DNA of 5,597 bases from Solirubrobacterales bacterium 70-9 (GTDB lineage Bacteria > Actinomycetota > Thermoleophilia > Solirubrobacterales > 70-9): assembly GCA_001898095.1 (NCBI GenBank), contig MKSH01000146.1:8548-14144 (forward strand). Reading direction: 5' to 3'. Numbering within the stretch: the stretch's first letter is position 1; each line of letters begins with the position of its first letter. A model generated the notes under the pieces. The model did no database searches. It was not told where the DNA came from and saw nothing but the letters and a program-made list of their open reading frames with translations. Made by a program: the position numbers and the translations under genes. This document shows, one piece after another, positions 1 through 5,597 of the stretch.

Positions 1-574
1 ACTTCGCCGAGCGGATGTCGTCGACGACCTCGGCGTTGCCGGCGTGGGCGAGCAGCTCGGCGACCTCTCCCTCGCGCCCGGCCGTCGCCGCGCTCAGCGA
101 GCCGATCGCGAACCAGGATTTCTCCGGCGGCGTGTCGCGTTTGACCACGCCCGGGAGGTTCATCTCCGCCGAGCACTCGATCACGCAGCCGATCGCCCGC
201 TCCGGGCCGACCACGTCGGCGATGACGTCGGCGGTGAAGCCGTTCTGCACTCCGGCGAGGAGGCCGTCGTCGGCCAGCACCGGCTTGATCAGCTCCGCCG
301 ACCAGCGCGTGTCGTAGGCCTTCATCAGCATCAGCACGACGTCGAAGGGCTGCTTCAGCTCGGCCACCTCGCAGAGGTGGATCGCGGTGACCGGCTGCTC
401 CAGCACCCGGTCGGGCATCTCGATCCGCAGCCCGTCGGCGCGGATCTTCTCCACGTGCTCAGGCCACTGCTCGATCAGCGTCACGTCGACCCCGGCGGCG
501 GCCAGCTCGGCGCCCCCCCCGCCGCCGTTCGCCCCCGCGCCGAGGACGGCGACCCGCTTCCCCCCGCCCGCCAC
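1..574 (-). CDS. Ketopantoate reductase-family NAD(P)-dependent dehydrogenase, N-terminal part (runs off the left edge)
   Basis: I translated this reading frame by hand: 191 codons from a GTG at 574-572, open to the window edge. It begins VAGGGKRVAVLGAGANGG, a Rossmann fold with GxGxxG at Gly12, Gly14 and Gly17, followed by VTLIEQW (31-37) at the end of the second beta strand. MKAYDT (84-89) holds the conserved Lys85, and VQNG (109-112) is the family's conserved Asn motif. DDIRSAK (185-191) aligns with the region just before the catalytic Lys of the second domain, which is therefore outside the window. Members usually have about 300 residues, so about two thirds is visible. The family reduces 2-keto acids such as ketopantoate, but many members in catabolic operons act on other 2-hydroxy/2-keto acids. 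The start is chosen because it places the Rossmann strand at the usual distance and lies 2 nt after the upstream stop; no strong ribosome binding site is seen, so translation probably relies on coupling. Family call firm; substrate unknown. Confidence 0.88.
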   Translation of the reverse strand, partial: MAGGGKRVAVLGAGANGGGGGAELAAAGVDVTLIEQWPEHVEKIRADGLRIEMPDRVLEQPVTAIHLCEVAELKQPFDVVLMLMKAYDTRWSAELIKPVLADDGLLAGVQNGFTADVIADVVGPERAIGCVIECSAEMNLPGVVKRDTPPEKSWFAIGSLSAATAGREGEVAELLAHAGNAEVVDDIRSAK

Positions 575-576
575 CG

Positions 577-2001
577 CTAGAACCCGAGCTCGATCCGCGG
601 CTGCGGCAGGATGCCGCCGTGTTCGCCGGCCCAGCCGCGGACGTAGCCCGCCGAGCCCTCGACCTGGTCGCGCACCGTCTTCGGGTCGACCCCGACCATC
701 GCGCCGTCGCGTTTCACGACTTTGCCGCCGACCGTCACGGTGCCGACGTTGCCCGCGTTCGCCTGCATCACCACGGTGCCGACCGGATCCGACTTGTCCC
801 AGCCGATCAGGTTGAAGTGGTTGCAATCGATCAGCACCACGTCGGCCTGCTTGCCGGGGGTGAGCGTACCGGTGACGTCGCCGAGCCCGGCGCCCTTGGC
901 GCCGTTGATCGTCGCCCATTCCAGAGCCTGGCGGGTGGTCAACGAGACGTCCTCGGGCATCGTGTTCCGCTCGTAATACGGCTGGTCGCCGAGCATCCGC
1001 CCGACCTGCAGCGCCAGGCGCATCTGGGCGAACATGTCGCCGCTGCCGTTCGAGGTGATGTCGACGCCGAGGCTGGGCGCGACGCCGAGCTCGATCAGCT
1101 TCGCGGTGATCGGGAAGCCCATCCCCATCTGCATCTCGGTCTCCGGCGCGACCGAGACCGAGGCGCCCGCGTCGGCGATCGCCTTCAGCTCGTCCGCGGC
1201 CGAGAAGGTGGCGTGGACGAAGAGGATGTCGGGCCCGAGCAGGTCGGCTTTGTGGAGCTTGCGCACGTCTTCCCAGCGGTGCCCGGTCAGCGACTGGTTG
1301 GCGTGGATCGAGATCTGCGCGTCGAGGTCGCGGGCCGAGTTGAACTCGACGACCACGTCGTCCCAGCTGCGGGCGATTTCGATCTCCTGCGGGATGATCG
1401 CCAGCGTCACCAGCCCGTCCTTGGAGCTGAACTCCTCCCCCGCCAGCTGCTTGGCGAAGGCGACGCGCGAGTCGTGGTCGGGCAGGTCGGGGTTCTCGAC
1501 CTCGAAGCTCGGCGCGGCGGCGAAGCCGTGGTCGAGCACCGGCGTGTAGGCGAGGCCGAAGAGCGCCCGCACGCCGGCGTCGCGCAGCCCGCGCAGCGCC
1601 TCGCGCCCATGGTCCCGCGTCACCACGTTGTGGCAGTAGTCGACGACCAGCGTCACGCCCGCGTTCAGCGCGTCCAGCGCCCCCGCGTAGTTGCCGACGT
1701 ACATGTCCTCCGGCCGGTACATCGGCCCCAGGTGGATGCGCCAGCAGCGCACGTAATCTTTGACCGTCCAGTCCGCGCACACCCCGCGCAGCGAGTGCTG
1801 CCAGGTGTGCAGGTGGGTGTTGGCGAAGCCGGGGATCGCGATCTGGCCGCGGCCGTCGATCACCTCGGCATCGGTCACCCCGAGGTCCGGTCCGACCGCG
1901 ACGATCGCATCGTCCTCGATCAGGATGTCGCCCTCGGCGAAGTCGCCGAGCTTCGGGTCGAGGGTGACGACCGACGCCCCCTCGATCAGGAGACGCCCCA
2001 C
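577..2001 (-). CDS. Metal-dependent amidohydrolase (ATZ/TRZ or cytosine deaminase-like)
   Basis: A complete 474-residue protein with a GTG start, a usual length for this group. The N-terminal beta-sandwich strands (residues 3-52, with GDILIEDDAIVAVG) precede the TIM barrel. The metal motif HxH is THLHT (His63, His65), followed by His69. Further ligand candidates are His233 (SIHANQ), His263 (FVHATF) and Asp314 (GVDITSN). A C-terminal beta-sandwich return reads GLGDVTGTLTPGKQADVVLID (split as 372-391). These enzymes are cytosolic and hydrolyse C-N or C-Cl bonds, often deaminating nucleobase-like rings. Unlike classical deaminases, which have HxxE after the third His, this one has Gln236, and it carries PETEMQMGMGFP (286-297) in place of the usual HCP..N segment, so it belongs to an uncharacterised branch. 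Its start overlaps the transporter stop by 1 nt and its stop lies 2 nt before the next gene, which ties it to catabolism of the imported solute. Superfamily certain; reaction and substrate unknown. Confidence 0.93.
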   Translation of the reverse strand: MGRLLIEGASVVTLDPKLGDFAEGDILIEDDAIVAVGPDLGVTDAEVIDGRGQIAIPGFANTHLHTWQHSLRGVCADWTVKDYVRCWRIHLGPMYRPEDMYVGNYAGALDALNAGVTLVVDYCHNVVTRDHGREALRGLRDAGVRALFGLAYTPVLDHGFAAAPSFEVENPDLPDHDSRVAFAKQLAGEEFSSKDGLVTLAIIPQEIEIARSWDDVVVEFNSARDLDAQISIHANQSLTGHRWEDVRKLHKADLLGPDILFVHATFSAADELKAIADAGASVSVAPETEMQMGMGFPITAKLIELGVAPSLGVDITSNGSGDMFAQMRLALQVGRMLGDQPYYERNTMPEDVSLTTRQALEWATINGAKGAGLGDVTGTLTPGKQADVVLIDCNHFNLIGWDKSDPVGTVVMQANAGNVGTVTVGGKVVKRDGAMVGVDPKTVRDQVEGSAGYVRGWAGEHGGILPQPRIELGF

Positions 2002-4532
2002 TAGGCGGTCTCCGCCTCAGCCGCGGCGGCCAGGCGGATGCGGCTGACCCGGGCGAAGATCGCCGCCGCGATCAGGATGACCGCACCGGGGAACCAGTAC
2101 TGCCAGGCTTCGCCGAGTTCGAGGAAGGTGATCGCGTTGATCATCTCGGTCAGCAGCAGAGCACCGAGGATCGCGCCGAGGAAGGAGCCGCGGCCGCCGT
2201 AGATCGAGGCGCCGCCGAGGACGACGGCCGAGATCGACTGCAGGGTGTAGCTCTGCCCCGCGGTCGCGTCGCCGGTGCCGATCTGGACCGCGAGCATCAT
2301 CGCCGCGAGCGCCGCGAAGGCGCCCGCCAGGCAGTAGGCGGCGATCCGGGTGAGGCCGACGTTGACGCCCATCCGGTGGGCCGCCGCCTCGTTCGAGCCG
2401 ACCGCGCGCAGGGCGAGGCCGAGCCTCCCGCGCCGCAGGTTCAACTCGGCGAGGATCGCGATCACGACGCAGACGATGAACATAATCGGGATCCCGGCGA
2501 CGGTCTTCGACAGCGTTTCGGTCGCGCTGGCGGCGAAGAGGCCGGTCGGCACCGGGTTGATCAGGAGTGCGATCCCCTGCACGCCGATATAGGTGGCAAG
2601 GGTGGCGATGACCGGGTTGATCCTCGCGAACTGGACCAGCCCGCCGTTGATCAAGCCGATCCCGATCCCGGCGAGGACCGCGAGGACGAGGCCGATGATG
2701 AACCCGCCGGTCCCCTTCCCGTCGGTGGCGAAGCCGGTCAAGATCACCAGCCCGAGGCCCATCATCGGGCCGACCGAGAGGTCGACGCCGGCGGTCAGCA
2801 GCACCACCAGCTGGCCGATCGCGACGAGGATCAGCGCGGTCGAGAGCAGCAGCAGGTTTTCGATGTTGAAGCTGTTCAGGAAGTCGGAGTTCTGGGCCTG
2901 GGTGAAGATCGCCAGGGCGACGATCACCAGCGCCAGGACCGGCGCCGCGACGCCGTCGCCGCGCAGGAAGCGGCCGAGCCGGCCGACCGAGGCCCGCTCC
3001 GCTTTCTTCGCCCGCGCTTTGCGCTCGGTGGTCGCGGTGACCGCGGTGCCGGTGATCCTCGACTCGGTCACCGACTCGTCGGCGAGCACGGCCACGGTCT
3101 GCCCGCGCGACATCACCATCACCCGGTCGCAGAGGCCGACCAGCTCGAGCGCGTCGGAAGAGCAGACGAGGACCGCGCATCCGTCGGCGGCCAGTTCGCG
3201 CAGCAGGCGGTAGATCTCCACCCGGGCGCCGACGTCGACGCCCTGGGTCGGCTCGTCGCAGATCAGGACCTTGGGGCGACCGAGCATCGACCGGGCGAAG
3301 ACGACCTTCTGCTGGTTGCCGCCGGAGAGGCTGCCGATATCGGAATCCTGCGAGGCCGTTTTGATCGCCAGCTCCTTCTCCTGGCCGGCGACCGCCTCGC
3401 GCTCGGCGCGCGAGGCGACGACGCCGAACTCGGTGAAGCTCTGCAGCGAGGAGGCGACCGCGTTCTCGCGCACCGAGAGGGCCGGGAAGATCCCCTCGCG
3501 CTGGCGATCGGAGGAGACGTAGAAGACGCCGTCCTTCTGCGCGCGGCGGGCGTTCCGCAGGTTCACCGCGGTGCCGTTGACGGTGACCTCGCCGGTGTGG
3601 CTACCGAGCCCGGCGAGGGCGCGGACGAACTCGCGCTGCCCGTTGCCCGCCACCCCGGCGACGCCGATGATCTCGCCCTCGGCGATCTCCAGCGAGATGT
3701 CGTCGAAGTTCTCGCCCGACAGGTCCTTGACCGAGAGCACCGGTCTGCCGGCCCCGGCCGGGCCGAGCTTGTCGGGGAAGACGGCCTCCAGCTCGCGCCC
3801 CGCGATCAGCTCGAGGATGCGCGCCTCGTCGACCTCGTCGACGCGGAAGGTGCCGCGGGTGGCGCCGTCGCGGAGGACGGTCAGCCGGTCGCCGATCGCC
3901 TCCACCTCGGGGATGCGGTGGGAGATGTAGACGACGGCGGTGCCGCGGGCGCGGATCGCCCGCACCTGCTCGAAGAGGTGCTCGACCTCCTCCGATTCGA
4001 GCGCCGCGGTCGGCTCGTCGAGGATCAAGACCTTGGGATCGAGGGCGAGCGCCTTGGCGATCTCGACCAGCTGCGTCTCGGCAGCGGAGAGCTCGGAGAT
4101 GCGCGAGCCGACGTCGATCTTCTCGGCGCCGATCGTCGCCAGCGCCTCGCGGGCCCAGCCCGGCGCCTTGGCGTGCGAGGGACGCAGCTTGCGCGGCATC
4201 GAGAGCAGCATGTTCTCGACCACGGTGAGGTCCTCGGCCAGCGCCGGGTGCTGATAGACGACGCCCAGCCCCAGCGCCTGGGCGGCGCCGGGGCTGGCGG
4301 TCGGGAGCGGCGCGCCGGCGATCTCCACGGTGCCCTCGTCGGGCTGCAGAGAACCGGCGGCGACCGCCATCAGGGTCGACTTCCCCGCCCCGTTCTCACC
4401 CAGCAGGGCGTGGACCTCGCCCGCGCGGACCTCCAGCGTGACGCCCTTCAGCGCACGTACCGCGCCGAAGGATTTGCGCACGTCGGTGAGCCGCAGGGCG
4501 ATGGTCTGGGGTGGGGTTTGAGTCGACTCCAT
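2001..4532 (-). CDS. Fused sugar-type ABC importer: tandem ATPase domains (RbsA-like) plus permease (RbsC-like)
   Basis: One uninterrupted frame of 843 residues. ATPase domain 1 (about 10-250) has Walker A GENGAGKST (45-53), Q-loop region VVYQHP (91-96), signature LSAAETQ (148-154), Walker B KVLILDEPT (167-175, catalytic Glu173) and H-loop His205. ATPase domain 2 (about 265-495) has the degenerate Walker A GVAGNGQR (293-300, no Lys), signature LSGGNQQ (402-408), Walker B with Glu427, and Ser-Ser-Asp (458-460) where a His switch would be; loss of these residues in domain 2 is normal for RbsA/MglA-class proteins. A basic linker (about 497-526) leads into a permease with roughly nine or ten hydrophobic segments (about 528-830), including LTAGVDLSVG (579-588), RAVGSNEAAAHRMG (709-722) and GGASIYGGRGS (773-783), all typical of RbsC. 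The usual arrangement is two separate genes of about 500 and 330 residues. It imports the ligand delivered by the binding protein encoded upstream; the substrate is not readable from sequence. Start ATG at 4532 has a good ribosome binding site. Confidence 0.95.
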   Translation of the reverse strand: MESTQTPPQTIALRLTDVRKSFGAVRALKGVTLEVRAGEVHALLGENGAGKSTLMAVAAGSLQPDEGTVEIAGAPLPTASPGAAQALGLGVVYQHPALAEDLTVVENMLLSMPRKLRPSHAKAPGWAREALATIGAEKIDVGSRISELSAAETQLVEIAKALALDPKVLILDEPTAALESEEVEHLFEQVRAIRARGTAVVYISHRIPEVEAIGDRLTVLRDGATRGTFRVDEVDEARILELIAGRELEAVFPDKLGPAGAGRPVLSVKDLSGENFDDISLEIAEGEIIGVAGVAGNGQREFVRALAGLGSHTGEVTVNGTAVNLRNARRAQKDGVFYVSSDRQREGIFPALSVRENAVASSLQSFTEFGVVASRAEREAVAGQEKELAIKTASQDSDIGSLSGGNQQKVVFARSMLGRPKVLICDEPTQGVDVGARVEIYRLLRELAADGCAVLVCSSDALELVGLCDRVMVMSRGQTVAVLADESVTESRITGTAVTATTERKARAKKAERASVGRLGRFLRGDGVAAPVLALVIVALAIFTQAQNSDFLNSFNIENLLLLSTALILVAIGQLVVLLTAGVDLSVGPMMGLGLVILTGFATDGKGTGGFIIGLVLAVLAGIGIGLINGGLVQFARINPVIATLATYIGVQGIALLINPVPTGLFAASATETLSKTVAGIPIMFIVCVVIAILAELNLRRGRLGLALRAVGSNEAAAHRMGVNVGLTRIAAYCLAGAFAALAAMMLAVQIGTGDATAGQSYTLQSISAVVLGGASIYGGRGSFLGAILGALLLTEMINAITFLELGEAWQYWFPGAVILIAAAIFARVSRIRLAAAAEAETA
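2003..2017 (-). promoter_or_regulatory. Hairpin enclosing the amidohydrolase ribosome binding site at the stop/start overlap
   Basis: The transcript AGGCGG-AGA-CCGCCU forms a 6-bp stem with a 3-nt loop. The best Shine-Dalgarno candidate for the amidohydrolase, GGAG (2013-2010), lies partly in the 5' arm and loop, 8 nt before the GUG start at 2001-1999. The 3' arm ends on the U of the transporter's UAG stop, whose G is shared with the GUG. A ribosome finishing the transporter would open the stem, so translation of the two proteins is probably coupled. The base pairing is seen directly; the function is inferred, and the same bases also encode the end of the transporter. Confidence 0.4.
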
Positions 4533-4542
4533 GGTTTCTTCC
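4533..4542 (-). promoter_or_regulatory. Ribosome binding site of the fused transporter gene
   Basis: The transcript reads GGAAGAAACC directly before the AUG, placing GGAAG 5 nt from the start codon. This supports the 4532 start. A second identical GGAAGA lies exactly 20 nt further upstream (4557-4562) inside AAGGAAGA, with no start codon at a useful distance; it could be a standby site or chance. The gap of 46 nt (4533-4578) holds nothing else recognisable. Confidence 0.75.
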
Positions 4543-4572
4543 GTACTGCTTGGCGATCTTCCTTAGATGACC

Positions 4573-4595
4573 TCGCGCTCAGCCTTCGAGCGCGA
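4573..4595 (-). promoter_or_regulatory. Perfect 8-bp stem-loop over the binding-protein stop codon
   Basis: TCGCGCTC (4573-4580) and GAGCGCGA (4588-4595) are exact reverse complements separated by 7 nt. In the minus-strand transcript this GC-rich hairpin spans the last codons and the UGA stop (4581-4579) of the binding-protein gene and ends just before the 46-nt gap. The downstream RNA (GGUCAUCUAAGG) has no U-tract, so it is not a classic intrinsic terminator for the operon. By analogy with intercistronic hairpins in binding-protein operons such as malE-malF, it may protect the upstream message from 3' decay or weaken readthrough; that role is inference. Confidence 0.55.
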
Positions 4596-5597
4596 TTTTG
4601 GCCGTTTCTTCTTCGGACATTTCGTTCGAGAACGAGGCTTCCGGGCTCTCGTTTTCGCGGCATTCCGGTTCTTTTCCGGAGACCGAGTTCTCCCACTGGC
4701 CGAGGGAGAAGATCCCGCCGTTTTTCAGGTTCGGCGGGGTGCCACCGGACGCTTCGGCGATCGCGTACTGGGCGGCGTAGCGGCCGAGCCAGTTGCGCGA
4801 CGAGATCGTCATCAGCGGGAATTCATGCCCCTTTTCTTTTTCTTCTTTCCAGGTGCAGGCGAGCGCGTTGGACTCGCTCGCGGCGACGGCGGGGATTTCC
4901 CGGCCGGCGGCCTGGAAGGCCTGGACCTCGGCCTCGACCGAAGCGCCGTAATCGTTGATCAGGCCGTCGATCTCAGGGTGCTTCGCGAGGATCGCGGCGG
5001 TGAGCTTTTTGGTTTCCGCCGGGTCCCAGTTGGTGACCGGCCATTCTTCGGCACTGATCGGTTCGACCAGTTCGACGTTCGGGTGTTCTTCGACCACTTC
5101 GGCGATCGCCTCGGCGGCGTTCGAGCTGACGGTGTTGCCGGCCGGGCCACCCTCGTAGAGGAGCTTGCCTTTGTCACCCATCTGTTCGATCACCCATTCC
5201 GCCCATTCACGTCCGGCGGCCTTGGTGTCCCAGTCGATGTATTTGGTGTAGTCGGTGCCTTCGGTACCACACGGATCTGCAGCCCAGGCGACCACGGTGA
5301 CGTCGTGCTGCATCGCCTGCCGCATCGCCGGGACCTCGGCGCAGTTGCCCGAGTCCGGGATGATCACGATCGCGTTGGCGCCCTGGGAGATCATGCTCTG
5401 GATCCCCGAGACGGCCTTCTGCGGTTCGAAGTCGGCGTCGACGACGATTTCCTTTTCGACCGCCGGGCATTCTTTGGAGATCATCTGAACCTGTTCCTGT
5501 GATTCTTTGGACCAGTTGTTCAGGCCGCCGCCGTCCTGGATGCCCAGGGTGACGCCTTCTTCACCGCACCATTCGCTGGAGCCGGCAGCGGCGGTTT
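4579..5597 (-). CDS. RbsB-like solute-binding protein of the ABC importer, 5' end missing
   Basis: The frame stays open to the right edge, giving 338 residues of an incomplete protein; the ATG at 5484 is internal (residue 38), because the preceding codons encode VTLGIQDGGG and NNW, the first strand and ligand-site loop of this fold. The N-lobe has VVDADFEPQKAVSGIQ and the typical NAIVIIPDSG segment; the C-lobe has DGLINDYGA and PAVAASES. This is the periplasmic-binding-protein type 1 fold that binds sugars or related small polar molecules (Trp28 is a plausible stacking residue). The export signal or lipoprotein box must lie outside the window. Six Cys are visible (10, 43, 85, 109, 247, 312), an even number consistent with disulfides outside the cytoplasm. 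The C-terminal 35 residues are acidic and hydrophilic. Glu is written GAA 36 times and GAG 9 times, opposite to the genes downstream. The fused transporter starts 46 nt after this stop. Role firm, ligand unknown. Confidence 0.92.
   Translation of the reverse strand, partial: TAAAGSSEWCGEEGVTLGIQDGGGLNNWSKESQEQVQMISKECPAVEKEIVVDADFEPQKAVSGIQSMISQGANAIVIIPDSGNCAEVPAMRQAMQHDVTVVAWAADPCGTEGTDYTKYIDWDTKAAGREWAEWVIEQMGDKGKLLYEGGPAGNTVSSNAAEAIAEVVEEHPNVELVEPISAEEWPVTNWDPAETKKLTAAILAKHPEIDGLINDYGASVEAEVQAFQAAGREIPAVAASESNALACTWKEEKEKGHEFPLMTISSRNWLGRYAAQYAIAEASGGTPPNLKNGGIFSLGQWENSVSGKEPECRENESPEASFSNEMSEEETAKIALEG

Noticed and set aside
510..574. Canonical G-quadruplex in the reductase transcript
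   Set aside because: Three G tracts are close together but the fourth is about 16 nt away, so the usual loop rule is not met; kept only as a remark under the G-run finding.
619..2004. Plus-strand open frame of 461 codons antisense to the amidohydrolase
   Set aside because: Almost exactly mirrors the real gene, has biased composition rich in Arg, Asp, Val and His, and no recognisable domain.
2017..3180. Minus-strand frame of 387 codons inside the transporter gene
   Set aside because: An out-of-frame shadow, extremely rich in Arg and Pro, overlapping the clear permease frame.
4557..4564. AAGGAAGA as the ribosome binding site of an extra small gene in the gap
   Set aside because: No ATG, GTG or TTG follows at 4-13 nt, and the gap is only 46 nt.
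4573..4599. Intrinsic terminator on the plus strand (8-bp stem followed by ATTTT)
   Set aside because: The hairpin plus four T residues looks terminator-like in that direction, but no plus-strand gene reads into it; it could at most limit antisense transcripts.
2376..4958. Very long plus-strand open frame (860 codons) antisense to the transporter and the binding protein
   Set aside because: It mirrors the high-GC codon pattern of the real gene, is rich in Asp, Arg and Gly without any fold motif, and crosses two recognised genes.
5482..5484. ATG as the start of the binding-protein gene
   Set aside because: The frame continues upstream through conserved first-strand sequence (VTLGIQDGGG) to the window edge, and starting here would remove the first strand and the export signal.

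Overview
The window is GC-rich DNA, roughly two thirds G+C by eye. Third codon positions are mostly G or C, GTG serves as a start codon, and the genes are packed tightly on one strand. This suits a high-GC actinobacterium; a Thermoleophilia/Solirubrobacterales-type relative is a guess from overall feel, not a demonstrated placement. Everything that looks real lies on the minus strand, so the genes are read from the right edge to the left edge. Nothing on the plus strand is convincing.

Layout in transcription order: (1) 5597-4579, the 3' part of a gene for an exported RbsB-like (periplasmic-binding-protein type 1) solute-binding protein whose 5' end is outside the window; (2) a 46-nt gap flanked by a perfect 8-bp inverted repeat over the stop codon of gene 1 and holding a clear ribosome binding site for gene 2; (3) 4532-2001, a fused importer subunit with two RbsA-type ATPase domains followed by an RbsC-type permease in one 843-residue chain; (4) 2001-577, a metal-dependent amidohydrolase whose GTG start overlaps the importer stop by one base; (5) 574-1, the N-terminal 191 residues of a ketopantoate-reductase-family NAD(P)-dependent dehydrogenase, starting 2 nt after the amidohydrolase stop and running off the left edge. 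There is no room for an independent promoter or terminator between genes 3, 4 and 5, so this reads as one operon. No gene-free stretch longer than 46 nt is present.

Working together, the binding protein would capture a small polar solute outside the membrane, the fused transporter would import it with ATP, the amidohydrolase would hydrolyse or deaminate it, and the reductase-family enzyme would carry out a redox step on a product. The substrate cannot be read from the sequence. The transporter parts resemble the ribose/sugar class, with some ATPase motifs reminiscent of nucleoside (Bmp-linked) importers, and the amidohydrolase belongs to the broad nucleobase/triazine-type group but has Gln where the deaminases carry their usual Glu. 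The best leads are the 1:1 ATPase-permease fusion, the expression signals that appear to favour the binding protein (stem-loop plus a sharply different Glu codon choice), and the atypical active site of the amidohydrolase.
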